A DNA stretch of 64,000 nt from Crocinitomicaceae bacterium (GCA_029252405.1 JAQXBM010000030.1:49773-113772); one strand, 5' to 3'; shown: positions 44,333-54,120, counted from the first letter of the stretch. Program-made: numbers and translations. Notes: a model not told the origin generated them from the letters alone.

Positions 44333-45525
44333 GATCTTATCTAATTACTGGACTTGGCATTTGGATCGTACTTTTCGCACTGTTCCTTCCTTTTACGTAT
44401 GGCTTTTTCCCGCCGTTAGGAATTGAGTTAACCAATAGTTTGTCGGGTATCTCAGAGTGGATTGCCCAGTCCTTTTTTGGAGTTGAGATTTACTCTTCTC
44501 CAACCACTTCGGATTCCACAGCTCAATTTGCTCAAGCCTTTTTGCTGTTGATCTTCGCTTTTTTACTTGCTATTTTATTGCGCGGGCAACGACGGTTCAC
44601 AGGCAATCATATCAGACAATTTCTGCATACAGCGGCCGCATATATCTTGTCTTTCTTTTTGCTGAAATATGGAGTTGACAAACTCTTTCAGTTTCAATTT
44701 TACACTCCAGAACCGAATACGCTTTTCACTCCCTTGGGAATGCTGTCGAAGGACATTTTGTTTTGGTCCTCGATGGGAACGAGTTCAAGTTACAATACGT
44801 TCATGGGACTGATAGAAGTGATTCCTGCATTCTTATTGCTGCACCACCGGACTCGATTGCTGGGAGGACTAATCGCTTTGGGCGTTTTAGGCAATGTGTT
44901 GATGATCAACTTTAGCTTCGACATTACGGTGAAGTTGTTATCGATGTATTTGGTGATCGTTTCGCTTTATGTGCTTTCTCCCTTTTTGAAGAACCTCTTT
45001 GCGTTTTTCATCGCAAACACAGAAAGTACCAAACCTGAGATGAGACTTTCTTTAAAACCGAAGGTACGAACGATCATTAAGTCGGTTGTTGTGATCGTAT
45101 TGTTTACTGAAATTCTTTTTAACTATGTGCAGATGGGATCATTCAACGGGCGTGAAGTGGAAAAGATTGAGCACTTCGGTTCGTACATGATTACACGAGG
45201 GGACAATAACCCCCTCAATTACAAAGACATTGAAAGAATCCATATTCACTGCAAAGGATACTTGATTTTAGAAAATGTAGATGGAATTTTTATCGATTTT
45301 CCAATTCAAATTGCACCTGATAATTCAATTATTGTTCGCAACGAAGGCGCCCTGATTTATGTTTCAAGGGAAGGACCCACAACCGTTTTTGAGATTCAGA
45401 AAGATGGGAAATCAACGTCGTTTATCACTCAAAAACATGAATTAGACTCATTGCCTGCACTCGATGATTCTTTTCATTGGACCGTTGATGGCATGGTTGG
45501 ATCCAGTGTCAGTAATGAAGAGTGA
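44329..45525 (+). CDS. DoxX-like multi-spanning membrane protein
   Basis: 398 residues from a TTG start coupled to the stop of the previous gene. About eight membrane helices. The segment FLLKYGVDKLFQFQFYTPEPN is the DoxX-like motif, and GLIEVIPAFLLLHHRTRLLGGLIALGVLGN corresponds to the next helices. The last ~110 residues are a soluble, beta-rich domain (HCKGYLILENVDGIFIDFPI). Unknown activity; DoxX relatives are linked to membrane redox or sulfur metabolism, but this cannot be concluded here. Confidence 0.75.
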   Translation: MRSYLITGLGIWIVLFALFLPFTYGFFPPLGIELTNSLSGISEWIAQSFFGVEIYSSPTTSDSTAQFAQAFLLLIFAFLLAILLRGQRRFTGNHIRQFLHTAAAYILSFFLLKYGVDKLFQFQFYTPEPNTLFTPLGMLSKDILFWSSMGTSSSYNTFMGLIEVIPAFLLLHHRTRLLGGLIALGVLGNVLMINFSFDITVKLLSMYLVIVSLYVLSPFLKNLFAFFIANTESTKPEMRLSLKPKVRTIIKSVVVIVLFTEILFNYVQMGSFNGREVEKIEHFGSYMITRGDNNPLNYKDIERIHIHCKGYLILENVDGIFIDFPIQIAPDNSIIVRNEGALIYVSREGPTTVFEIQKDGKSTSFITQKHELDSLPALDDSFHWTVDGMVGSSVSNEE

Positions 45526-45534
45526 GAGCGAGGT

Positions 45535-47628
45535 TTAATACCCCAACAGTTCACCCAAAGCCGTCTCAACTTTCTCAGCATTCACTAAAAGCGTAGCTTC
45601 TAATTCTGAGTTCAATGGAATTGCAGGTGTATCAACCGAACCAACAATTGAAACTGGTGCATCCAGAGCTTTGAAATTATCTCGCTGAATTCGACCGGCT
45701 AAACCAAGTGTAAACGAAGCCTCAACAGATTCCTCTGTCACCAACATCACTTTGCTGTGCTTTTGAGCCGCTTCGTTCATCGCTTCGTGATCCAATGGAT
45801 TCAATGTTCGAAGATCAATGACTTCTACTTTTCCTTCGTATGCTTTGATAGCTTCCAGCGACCAGTATACCCCACGTCCGTAAGTAATGATTGCGCAACT
45901 TTCTCCGTTATTCACGGCATCAGCGTCTGCTTCAATGACCGTTCGCGCTTTCCCAAATGGAATTACGTATTCTTCATCCGGCTCAACAGACATTGCTCCT
46001 TCGGTTCCTGCGATTTTCGACCAGTATAATCCTTTGTGCTCTAAAATCACCACTGGGTTCGGATCGTAGAATGATGATTTCATCAATCCTTTCAAATCAG
46101 CCCCAGTTGATGGGTATGCCACTTTAATTCCGCGAATGTTCGTCAATACTGACTCCACACTCGATGAGTGGTAAGGCCCACCTGATCCATACGCTCCAAT
46201 TGGAACACGCACGATACAACCAACAGGCCATTTTCCATTCGACAAATAATATGAACGACTCACCTCTGTGAACAATTGATTGAGTCCAGGCCAAATGTAA
46301 TCGGCGAACTGAACTTCAACGATCGGCTTCAATCCAACTGCTGACATTCCAACTGTCGAACCGATAATATATGCTTCTTGGATAGGTGTATTGAATACAC
46401 GGTCGTCTCCAAATTTTTGCGCCAGCGTAGCTGCCTCGCGGAAAACCCCTCCTAAGCGACCACCAACATCTTGCCCGTACAATAGAGCTTCTGGATGTTT
46501 CTCCATCAACTCGCGCACTGCGAACAAGGCAGAATCGACCATGACCGTCTTTTTCTTTCCTGCTGGAGAACGCTCTCCTTTCTCCTCTGTGATCGGAGTT
46601 GGAGCAAATATGTGATCTTGAATTGAACTTGGATCGGGATCCTCAGCATTCAATGCTTTATCGTATTCTGTATCGACTAATTTTCGCGTATCCGCCTCAA
46701 TATTGATCACCTCCGCCAGATCAACCCCAGCTGATTCAAGACGTTTCTTCAATTTTGGATAGGGATCTTGTTTTGCCGCTTCAGCTAAATCATCCCGGTA
46801 CCATTCTTTTCTCACACCAGAAGTGTGGTGTCCGAGCAATGGAACCTTCGCATGAATAATGAAAGGACGTCGTTCATTTCTAACGATGTCAAATACCTCC
46901 TGAACAGCTTGGAAAGACTCATCGAAGTTACTCCCGTCGATAGTGCGGACATCCAATCCTGTGAATCCTTCAGCATATTGCGTAATATCTTGCGCTCTTG
47001 TTTCTTCGGCATTCGCCGAAATATCCCAACCGTTATCTTGAACCAAATATACAATGGGATATTGCTTCAAAGCAGCCATTTGGAACGCTTCAGAAACTTC
47101 ACCTTCCGTACAACTTGCATCACCCAAAGAACAAACAACCACTGGATTTTCACCTCCAAAATCTTCTGCTAAGCCTTGCATTTCTTTGTACTGAACACCC
47201 ATTGCCACACCAGTGGTTGGGATCGCCTGCATTCCTGTCGCTGAGGACTGGTGAATGATTTTTGGCATATCATCACGCTTCAAAGATGGATGCGAGTAAT
47301 ACGTTCGCCCACCTGAAAATGGATCATCCTTTTTGGCAAAAACCTGAAGCATCAATTCATATGGAGTCATTCCGATTCCTAACAAAATAGAATCATCTCG
47401 ATAATATGGCGACACCCAGTCTTGCGGTTTCAACTGCATTCCAACTGCCAATTGAATCGCTTCGTGACCTCTTGAAGTTGCGTGAACATACTTCGAAGTG
47501 ATCTCCTTATTCTCCTCGTACTTTTCGGCCAATGTTTTGGCTGTGCACATCAATTTAAACCCTTCTAAAAGTGTTTCTTTTGATGTTGTACTTTCCATTT
47601 TCTCTTGTTTAGCAGTCGATGATGCCAT
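45535..47628 (-). CDS. Branched-chain-type 2-oxoacid dehydrogenase E1, alpha and beta fused
   Basis: 697 residues. Residues ~20-350 are an E1-alpha: VSPYYRDDSILLGIGM, and the thiamine-diphosphate motif GDASCTEGEVSEAFQMAALKQ ... QDNGWDIS. Residues ~365-697 are an E1-beta: LYGQDVGGRLGGVFREAATL, FNTPIQEAYIIGSTVGMSA, VEVQFADYIWPGLNQLFTEV. In most bacteria these are separate chains; a single-chain form is known in many Bacteroidota. It decarboxylates a branched-chain 2-oxoacid (or pyruvate) and passes the acyl group to lipoyl-E2. E2 is not in the window; LpdA (E3) and LipA are. A minus-strand TATATTTG element is at 47662-47655. Confidence 0.93.
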   Translation of the reverse strand: MASSTAKQEKMESTTSKETLLEGFKLMCTAKTLAEKYEENKEITSKYVHATSRGHEAIQLAVGMQLKPQDWVSPYYRDDSILLGIGMTPYELMLQVFAKKDDPFSGGRTYYSHPSLKRDDMPKIIHQSSATGMQAIPTTGVAMGVQYKEMQGLAEDFGGENPVVVCSLGDASCTEGEVSEAFQMAALKQYPIVYLVQDNGWDISANAEETRAQDITQYAEGFTGLDVRTIDGSNFDESFQAVQEVFDIVRNERRPFIIHAKVPLLGHHTSGVRKEWYRDDLAEAAKQDPYPKLKKRLESAGVDLAEVINIEADTRKLVDTEYDKALNAEDPDPSSIQDHIFAPTPITEEKGERSPAGKKKTVMVDSALFAVRELMEKHPEALLYGQDVGGRLGGVFREAATLAQKFGDDRVFNTPIQEAYIIGSTVGMSAVGLKPIVEVQFADYIWPGLNQLFTEVSRSYYLSNGKWPVGCIVRVPIGAYGSGGPYHSSSVESVLTNIRGIKVAYPSTGADLKGLMKSSFYDPNPVVILEHKGLYWSKIAGTEGAMSVEPDEEYVIPFGKARTVIEADADAVNNGESCAIITYGRGVYWSLEAIKAYEGKVEVIDLRTLNPLDHEAMNEAAQKHSKVMLVTEESVEASFTLGLAGRIQRDNFKALDAPVSIVGSVDTPAIPLNSELEATLLVNAEKVETALGELLGY

Positions 47629-47654
47629 AGTAAGATTCGTCTTTTTTTGAGGAT

Positions 47655-47662
47655 CAAATATA
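47655..47662 (-). promoter_or_regulatory. -7 promoter element of the E1 fusion gene
   Basis: TATATTTG on the minus strand, 26 bases before the ATG. No TTG at the usual distance. Confidence 0.4.
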
Positions 47663-47751
47663 CAGAATTTAAGGCACTTTACGTAGATTTCGAGGGATTA
47701 TCCCGATTGAAATATTCCTATATTCGTGACATACAAATGATGAAGAATTAA

Positions 47752-48819
47752 ATGACAGGAGAACGCATTTTTGGTCTGGATTTGATCCGAACGCTTGCCG
47801 CGATCCTCATTGTGTTTCTGCACAGTCATTACCTCATTGCTCCTCATTTTGACTTACCCAGTGGGATGCACTTTCCTGATGGCGTGGATGTCTTTTTCGT
47901 TCTGAGTGGTTTTCTCATTGGTAGAATCTTCCTAAACACCTTCAAAACCGCAGATGATTTCTCTTGGAAGAATGTCTTGCTTTTTCTGAAACGGCGCTGG
48001 TACCGCACCCTTCCGAACTATTATTTATTTCTGATTTTAAACATCGTCCTCATCTATTTCGCGGTCATCCCTGGTCGTTTAAATGAGAATACAGCCTACT
48101 ATTTCGTCTTCATGCAGAACTTCGCCGTACCATTGGATTTGATGTTTTGGGAATCGTGGAGCTTGACAATTGAAGAGTGGTTCTATCCTATCTTTCCAGT
48201 ATCGATGTACATTTCGTACCGTGTTTTTAAGTCGAGTATTACGCCACGGAGAGGATACTTACTCGTTGCATTTGGCCTAATCACTTTGCCGCTATTGTAC
48301 CGACTTATTACTTACGATCCGAATCTCGATTGGGACTTATACTTCCGAAAACTTGTGTTGACACGATTGGATTCACTCGGCTACGGATTACTCGCAGCAT
48401 ATTTCCAGATTTTCCATTTCCAGAAATTTTTCAAGTCGAGATACATTCTTTTTCCTGTCGGAATTATCCTATACATCTTCCTTGAAAATGCTTTTGCTTA
48501 TGGTGATCACTTCTTTCACTCGACCTTCTTTTTCAGCATGACAGGCTTTGGAGTAGCCTGCTTATTTCCATTGCTTTTTGAGATGAAAGTGGAGCGTATT
48601 CCCAGAAAACCCATTCGCTTTTTAAGTTTGATCTCGTACAGTATTTACTTATCTCATTTGCCAATTGCCTACATGACACACTCATGGTACGAAGAAACAA
48701 CAGCCAGCGAAACCTTGCTGCTTTATGCTGGATATTGGGGAATGGTGATCACAAGTTCTTATTTGATATACACGTATTTCGAACGTCCGATAACGAATTT
48801 GAGAGATCGATTGGGTTAA
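47752..48819 (+). CDS. Acyltransferase 3 family membrane protein (OafA/NodX type)
   Basis: 355 residues, about ten membrane helices. RIFGLDLIRTLAAILIVFLHS with the catalytic His in FLHSH, GVDVFFVLSGFLIGRIF, and WSLTIEEWFYPIFP are the family signatures. The enzyme transfers acetyl or other acyl groups onto surface polysaccharide or lipid sugars. It stands alone, convergent with the next gene. A role in modifying the glycan of the 25-37 kb locus is possible but unproven. Confidence 0.92.
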   Translation: MTGERIFGLDLIRTLAAILIVFLHSHYLIAPHFDLPSGMHFPDGVDVFFVLSGFLIGRIFLNTFKTADDFSWKNVLLFLKRRWYRTLPNYYLFLILNIVLIYFAVIPGRLNENTAYYFVFMQNFAVPLDLMFWESWSLTIEEWFYPIFPVSMYISYRVFKSSITPRRGYLLVAFGLITLPLLYRLITYDPNLDWDLYFRKLVLTRLDSLGYGLLAAYFQIFHFQKFFKSRYILFPVGIILYIFLENAFAYGDHFFHSTFFFSMTGFGVACLFPLLFEMKVERIPRKPIRFLSLISYSIYLSHLPIAYMTHSWYEETTASETLLLYAGYWGMVITSSYLIYTYFERPITNLRDRLG

Positions 48820-48821
48820 CT

Positions 48822-50225
48822 CTAGTTGAAATTCCACTTCACCAACTGCGAAGTCATATTTCCAGTGGCACATTCTGAATGAAAGGAGTACAACTCACCA
48901 TTTAGAACGTAGTGAAATGTTGTACCCGGAGCCGATTTCTTAGCTGCTTGAGCATAGCGATCGAACACCGTGCTTTCGTCCGTGCTGATGATTTCGCCGT
49001 TCATAATTACATCCAATGAATTCGACAAAATAACTTTATCATCGAACTGTCCCCAAATGCCTTCGATGTAGCCCGCATCCAAAACATGATGCTCTGAAAC
49101 GCCTGTTTGATCACGTTTGAAGGAAACAACGTAGTGCTTCTTCGTTGCCCTGGAATTTGGAAAGGTCAATTCAAACTGTCTCAGCTGTTCAGAGATCAAA
49201 AAGCAAAAAGAACCGTTGTCAAAATGACTATTTACTGGCATTACCAAACCGTAAACACCAATACGTTTAACCTCACTCAAATCCTCGACTTGAGAACTTA
49301 ATGGGTATCTTTCTATTTCTGCTCCACCATAATTCCCACGGACCAAATCGAAGCTGCCGCCATCCATGTCGCAAGTCAAGAAATAGACTTCAACCTTCCC
49401 TTTACGATTGATGTAAGGCATGGGAAGTGATTGAAATTCCTCGTTAGAAGTTGAACGGATCACATCATCGTACCACGCATCTCGCATAGACGTCCCATCG
49501 AAATAGTACATCATCGTTTGAACTTGCTCTTTTTCTTCGGTTAAAAAGGGACGTGTGAACCGTGCTACCAACGTACTGGCATCATTGAAGTAAAGATCTG
49601 ACAAAGCGTAATCCCCCGTTGCTTCCTGAGTTGGAACATCGGGATCTTCCAAAACCTTCGACCAATAAATCTTGTCCATCTTTCGACTTGTCATGACCAC
49701 TTTCCGAAAGACATTTGCATACTCAATCTTAGGGCGAATGGTGAATCCAAGGTACTCCGTAAAATTCTGATTCAATAGTGTAATCTCTAAATCCTCTCTT
49801 CCGGGATATTCGTCCACTGGAACATTGAGGACCAAACCGCCTAGTCGGGCATTTTCAGCATCATAATTATAAAACTCGAATGGAGCGGGACTCTTTCCTC
49901 CTCTAAGTACAACAATCATTGAATTGTCGATATTAAAAATGTGGCGCACCGATTTTCCTTTTGGAAGTTTAAGGGTGATCTCTTCTCCAGCTTGATTCAT
50001 CTCTTGATCGAGATTCAACTGGATAATCTTTTTGGCTGACATAGCACCACTACTCAAAATAAAGAAGCCCTTATTCGACTTCCCAAGCACGGGAGGGACT
50101 GCCATTGTTGCACTGGCGTAGCTTTTTTTGATCACATCACCTTTAATGAAAGACACTTGCGCGTGCAGATGACTTGGAATCAATCCAAGAAGAATAATAA
50201 CTAATGCGCTCAAAAGTGTCTTCAT
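48822..50225 (-). CDS. Secreted protein of unknown function
   Basis: 467 residues with a signal peptide (MKTLLSALVIILLGLIPSHLHAQ). The rest is polar, with no membrane segment and no T9SS tail. A repeated beta pattern (YFNDASTLVARF, VYFLTCDMDGGSFDLV, YVVSFKRDQTGVSEHHVLDAGY) hints at a propeller. Two cysteine-containing strands are present. I do not recognise a family. Periplasmic or outer-membrane-associated location is likely. Confidence 0.7.
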   Translation of the reverse strand: MKTLLSALVIILLGLIPSHLHAQVSFIKGDVIKKSYASATMAVPPVLGKSNKGFFILSSGAMSAKKIIQLNLDQEMNQAGEEITLKLPKGKSVRHIFNIDNSMIVVLRGGKSPAPFEFYNYDAENARLGGLVLNVPVDEYPGREDLEITLLNQNFTEYLGFTIRPKIEYANVFRKVVMTSRKMDKIYWSKVLEDPDVPTQEATGDYALSDLYFNDASTLVARFTRPFLTEEKEQVQTMMYYFDGTSMRDAWYDDVIRSTSNEEFQSLPMPYINRKGKVEVYFLTCDMDGGSFDLVRGNYGGAEIERYPLSSQVEDLSEVKRIGVYGLVMPVNSHFDNGSFCFLISEQLRQFELTFPNSRATKKHYVVSFKRDQTGVSEHHVLDAGYIEGIWGQFDDKVILSNSLDVIMNGEIISTDESTVFDRYAQAAKKSAPGTTFHYVLNGELYSFHSECATGNMTSQLVKWNFN

Positions 50226-50416
50226 GATATGTTACATAGTTAGGTCTACGTTTCGAATCTACTCATTTTCAATCAATGAAAACCTAATATAAATCAGGAA
50301 GTTGTAGAAATCGAAAAAAAATAGCGTTTCTCGAAATTAAACTTTCCAAAAAAAGAAGAAATTTAGCTGACCTATGCCCCAAAAATGAAGAAGAAAACAA
50401 CAACCTAACGTGCTGT

Positions 50417-50803
50417 CTATCTTCGTCTAACGGAAACGAACAACCAAATTGCTATCCCAAAGAGGACTAAAAGACAAAATCCGCCTATAATTGGAACAAC
50501 AAGCCGAGCTTGAAGCGGAGAAATTTCAAGGAAATAAATCAAAAGGAAAATCCCCAACACACTGAAAAAGGTCCAGCAACCCAAAATAATTCCAGTTTTT
50601 TCTTTCTGGACTAAAGCGACTATTGCAGTGAAAATTCCGATACCACCAATTATAGGTCCGGCATAAATAATTGTGTAAATATTTTCCAAAGCGAAGAAAA
50701 TACAAGCAGCATAAACTCCAAGAACAGCGACGGTCGTAATTTGAAGAAAAGTTCTTTTCTTAGACCTTACCGCTTCCTTTGGATCTTCCAGAAGATCTTC
50801 CAA
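50417..50803 (-). CDS. Small four-helix membrane protein downstream of DPP-IV
   Basis: 128 residues: a charged N-terminus (MEDLLEDPKEAVRSKKR), four hydrophobic helices (~22-42, ~47-65, ~72-93, ~100-122) and a basic end (SVRRR). No recognised motif. It starts 3 bases after the peptidase stop and is probably co-transcribed with it. The 191 bases after it (50226-50416) hold no gene that I can see. Confidence 0.65.
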   Translation of the reverse strand: MEDLLEDPKEAVRSKKRTFLQITTVAVLGVYAACIFFALENIYTIIYAGPIIGGIGIFTAIVALVQKEKTGIILGCWTFFSVLGIFLLIYFLEISPLQARLVVPIIGGFCLLVLFGIAIWLFVSVRRR

Positions 50804-50806
50804 GGT

Positions 50807-53029
50807 TTATTGCTTATTGCTTCCCTGATTGTTCTCGAGAACATACGTGAGCACCTTTTCCATCAAGTGAACGCGATCCTTTCCGCGCACATTGTGCTTG
50901 TGCATTGGGTAAGGGAAAAAGTCCATTTGAATTCCGAGTTCTACGAACCTTTGAACGAGCGATAAATTGTGTTGCATCACAACGACGTCATCTACCGTTC
51001 CGTGAATCAATAATAAATCGCCTTCCAACTTGTCAGCATGTGTCATCAATGAAGCGCGCTCGTATCCTTTCGGATTTTCCTCAGGGCGATCCATGTAGCG
51101 CTCTCCGTACATGATTTCGTAATATTTCCAATCCGTAACTGGACCTCCAGCAACACCAACGTTAAACGTTCCTGCATTGCGAAGCATCAAAGAAGTGGTC
51201 ATGAATCCACCAAACGACCATCCGTGAACGGCCAATCGATCGCTATCAACATACGGCAAGCTTTTCAAGTACTTCACACCGGACATTTGATCTTCCATTT
51301 CAACCGTTCCTAGTTGGCGGTGGATTTGAGATTCAAAGGCAAATCCGCGCTCAGCTGAACCGCGATTATCAACCGTATAAACAATGTATCCTTGCTCGGC
51401 CATCCAGTACATCCATAGACTTGCTCCGTCTAACCAAGAATCAGTAATTAGTTGCGCATGGGGTCCACCGTATACATACACCAAAACCGGGTACTTTTTC
51501 GTTGGATCAAAGTTTGATGGCTTGATCATTCGTGTGTACAACTTAGAACCGTCTTTCGCCGTCAACGTACTAATTTCTGCCGTCCCAATTCTGTAATCAT
51601 TGAGTTCTGTTGTCCCTACATGAAGCTTTTTCTCGATTTTTCCTTTTTTGTTGATGATCCAATTCTCTCCTGGATTGTCGTGGTTTGAGAAGCGATCGTG
51701 AATATGATTTCCATCCGTCGAAATTTGAACTCTGTGTGTTCCTTTCACTCGTGTAAGAATTCCGTTCTTTCCTTTTAAATCAGTAAAGTAAACCTGCGTT
51801 TCAAGTGGCGAACGCTCTCCAGTCGTTGTGTAGTACAACCTTCCAGCAGTGTACTCCATAATGTCTTTTACGACAAACTTGTGATCTGTCAATTGCTTGA
51901 TCAAGTTCCCCTCGAAATCGTAGTAATACAAGTTGTTGAATCCATTGCGTTCTGAAATCCAAACGAATTTATTCGATCCCGGATTTGGGAAGAATGCTGG
52001 GTGCTCTGGCTCTACCCACTTGTCACTTGTTTCTTCAAACAGTGTACGTACCAATTTTCCACTTTCCGCTTCAAAAATGTGCAGCCACATGTGATTTTGA
52101 TCACGGTTCACTTCCGCGATGACCACGTATTTGTTGTCCGGTGTCCATGATAGGTTAGTTAGGTAATTTTCCTCACCATGTTGCGCTTGAATGAGTGCCG
52201 TTTTTCGAGTAGTTAAATTAAAGATTCCCACTTTTGCACGCTCCGAAGTTTGTCCAGCCATTGGGTATTTAATTGACGTCAATTCACCCGGAGTTTTGCT
52301 GTTATCGAGCAATGGGTAATCATGTACGTTCGTTTCGTCTTTTTGATAGTACGCGATTGAACCGCCATCTTTCGACCAAAACAAACCGTTTGTAATTCCG
52401 AACTCGCTTCGTGCAATTGCTTGACCTGAGACGATGTTTTTATCGGCGTTATCCGTTACAATGATTTTAAATCCTTCTCCTGAATTTACATAAACGTTGT
52501 TGTCACGCGTATATGCAACATTACCTGTCGCCTCATGAAAAGTCGCGTTCTCAGAATCATCACTCAATGAATGGATCAATTTTCCCGACTCCGTTACCGT
52601 GTTGTACTCGTAGAACTTCTGTCCATCATTCAACCAAAATGCATTTTCATCTTTCCAAGTCAATCCAGAAAACCAATACAATTCAGATTCCAATTTACTA
52701 TTCACTGTTTGAATCGTTACCCATTCGCGAGGCTCTGTATTTCGAACTGAAGCCTTCATCAACGTTTGATAGTTCTCACTCAAAAAAGCATAGCAATCTG
52801 AATTTGGAACCCACTGAAACATGTTCAATCCAGTTGGTGCAAAACGACGGTACTGTTGCATCACCGCATCAGACAACGTAAGTTCAGTTGGTGCAGCCAC
52901 GAAGAAATTTGACTCCTGCGAGACTGGATTACTTGGTACAATTTCCTGAGGTGCAATTTGATCCGTTTGAGCAAACACTCCAGCTCCAAGGACAATTAAT
53001 GATAGACTAAATGCTATTTTCTTCAACAT
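50807..53029 (-). CDS. S9-family dipeptidyl-peptidase (DPP-IV type)
   Basis: 740 residues with signal peptide (MLKKIAFSLSLIVLGAGVFAQ). An N-terminal beta-propeller (DPP-IV N domain, ~60-480) is followed by the alpha/beta hydrolase domain: Ser605 in VHGWSFGGF, Asp680/681 in HGTVDDVVV and His712 in PYPMHKHNV make the triad. The propeller carries the family segment WVEPEHPAFFPNPGSNKFVWISERNG. It removes N-terminal X-Pro or related dipeptides in the periplasm. With the S46 enzyme it completes peptide breakdown. A TATCTTTG element precedes it (53059-53052 on the minus strand). Confidence 0.93.
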   Translation of the reverse strand: MLKKIAFSLSLIVLGAGVFAQTDQIAPQEIVPSNPVSQESNFFVAAPTELTLSDAVMQQYRRFAPTGLNMFQWVPNSDCYAFLSENYQTLMKASVRNTEPREWVTIQTVNSKLESELYWFSGLTWKDENAFWLNDGQKFYEYNTVTESGKLIHSLSDDSENATFHEATGNVAYTRDNNVYVNSGEGFKIIVTDNADKNIVSGQAIARSEFGITNGLFWSKDGGSIAYYQKDETNVHDYPLLDNSKTPGELTSIKYPMAGQTSERAKVGIFNLTTRKTALIQAQHGEENYLTNLSWTPDNKYVVIAEVNRDQNHMWLHIFEAESGKLVRTLFEETSDKWVEPEHPAFFPNPGSNKFVWISERNGFNNLYYYDFEGNLIKQLTDHKFVVKDIMEYTAGRLYYTTTGERSPLETQVYFTDLKGKNGILTRVKGTHRVQISTDGNHIHDRFSNHDNPGENWIINKKGKIEKKLHVGTTELNDYRIGTAEISTLTAKDGSKLYTRMIKPSNFDPTKKYPVLVYVYGGPHAQLITDSWLDGASLWMYWMAEQGYIVYTVDNRGSAERGFAFESQIHRQLGTVEMEDQMSGVKYLKSLPYVDSDRLAVHGWSFGGFMTTSLMLRNAGTFNVGVAGGPVTDWKYYEIMYGERYMDRPEENPKGYERASLMTHADKLEGDLLLIHGTVDDVVVMQHNLSLVQRFVELGIQMDFFPYPMHKHNVRGKDRVHLMEKVLTYVLENNQGSNKQ

Positions 53030-53051
53030 GCTATTTGGGTTTAATGGTATC

Positions 53052-53059
53052 CAAAGATA
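53052..53059 (-). promoter_or_regulatory. -7 promoter element of the DPP-IV gene
   Basis: TATCTTTG on the minus strand, 22 bases before the ATG at 53029. Confidence 0.45.
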
Positions 53060-53125
53060 ATCAACGAAAAGGATTTATTTATGAATCATAAGGACAAGTC
53101 CAACATCACTCAAGAAATTGGGCTA

Positions 53126-53133
53126 TTTTTGCA
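53126..53133 (+). promoter_or_regulatory. -7 promoter element of the 53151 gene
   Basis: TATTTTTG, an exact TAnnTTTG match, 17 bases before the ATG at 53151. Confidence 0.45.
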
Positions 53134-53150
53134 GAAAAGAAAACAAGATC

Positions 53151-53630
53151 ATGAAGCACATTTCATTAGCTAGCATCGAAAAAGCGATTAAAAAAGTTGA
53201 CAACCTTGATGAAGATGGACTAGAGCGCATTGCGGAAACCTACGCACTTGCTCAACAAGTTTTGCTTGGATACGTAATGTCTGCAGCGATTGAATATGAC
53301 AACCAACAACTGGAAGGGTTGATCATTTATTATTACTGTTTGATTTGTGAAGCTTTCGCGCAAGAAGGTGTTCAGATTAATGAAATCGTAGAGAAAGACA
53401 TTGATGCTTTTGAAGAAGGTTATTTCGCGATGCTGGATGAGTACTTCAAATCGGAAGACGAAGAAGTAATCAACAATTTTTGTGATCAACCAGACTTGAC
53501 GCGTTTCATGATGATTGAAGTAAGCACAGACGACGAAGATGGATCTTCATTGGATGACGACACTGCCACTCAATTGTTCATCGTTACCCTTGCCATGATT
53601 TCCTTGATGAATCTGTCCATCAAAGCGTAA
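53151..53630 (+). CDS. Acidic cytoplasmic protein of unknown function
   Basis: About 159 residues from ATG 53151 (MKHISLASIEKAIKKV); the longer frame to 53118 begins inside the promoter. No signal peptide. Strongly acidic and helical (EGYFAMLDEYFKSEDEEVINNF; STDDEDGSSLDDDTATQLF), ending in a hydrophobic helix (LFIVTLAMISLMNLSI). Family not recognised. The thioesterase gene starts 6 bases after its stop. Confidence 0.7.
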   Translation: MKHISLASIEKAIKKVDNLDEDGLERIAETYALAQQVLLGYVMSAAIEYDNQQLEGLIIYYYCLICEAFAQEGVQINEIVEKDIDAFEEGYFAMLDEYFKSEDEEVINNFCDQPDLTRFMMIEVSTDDEDGSSLDDDTATQLFIVTLAMISLMNLSIKA

Positions 53631-53636
53631 AAATTG

Positions 53637-54044
53637 ATGTCCCCGAAAGAAATAGTCAATGAAATGATGCGTTTGGATGCATTCTCTCAATGGCTTGGAA
53701 TTTCTTTGGATTTAATCGAAAAAGGTCGATGCGAATTGTCCTGCACCGTTAGAGGTGAGATGCTCAACGGCCATAAAATTGCCCACGGCGGCATCACCTA
53801 CTCTCTTTCTGACTCTGCATTAGCTTTTGCTTCAAACGCCCATGGAAAAAAGGCCGTCAGTATTGAAACATCCATTTCACATGTTTATTCCGTGAAAGAA
53901 GGTGATCGATTACGAGCCGTCTGCGAAGAAAGTTATCGAGGGAAAACCGTTGGAATTTATCACGTGAGTATTTTCAATCAGGATAATGTTCTCGTTTCAA
54001 GATTTAAAGGAACGGTGCACATTTCTGAGAATGATTGGGAGTAA
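53637..54044 (+). CDS. PaaI-type hotdog thioesterase
   Basis: About 135 residues. The hotdog core NGHKIAHGGITYSLSDSALAFASN carries the catalytic-type Asp/Ser and the HGG motif; ETSISHVYSVKEGDRLRAVC is the next strand set. Such enzymes hydrolyse hydroxyphenylacetyl-CoA or medium acyl-CoA. It starts at ATG 53637 (TTG 53634 adds one residue). It lies 1.3 kb upstream of the MarR-FadN-FadA genes, so a role in acyl-CoA housekeeping is plausible. Confidence 0.9.
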   Translation: MSPKEIVNEMMRLDAFSQWLGISLDLIEKGRCELSCTVRGEMLNGHKIAHGGITYSLSDSALAFASNAHGKKAVSIETSISHVYSVKEGDRLRAVCEESYRGKTVGIYHVSIFNQDNVLVSRFKGTVHISENDWE

Positions 54045-54120
54045 TATTTTCCATCCATCTCTTGCCCAACTTAATTGACAGTTCCGTCGTTTTCATGGTA
54101 ACTCTATTTAGAATCTACCT

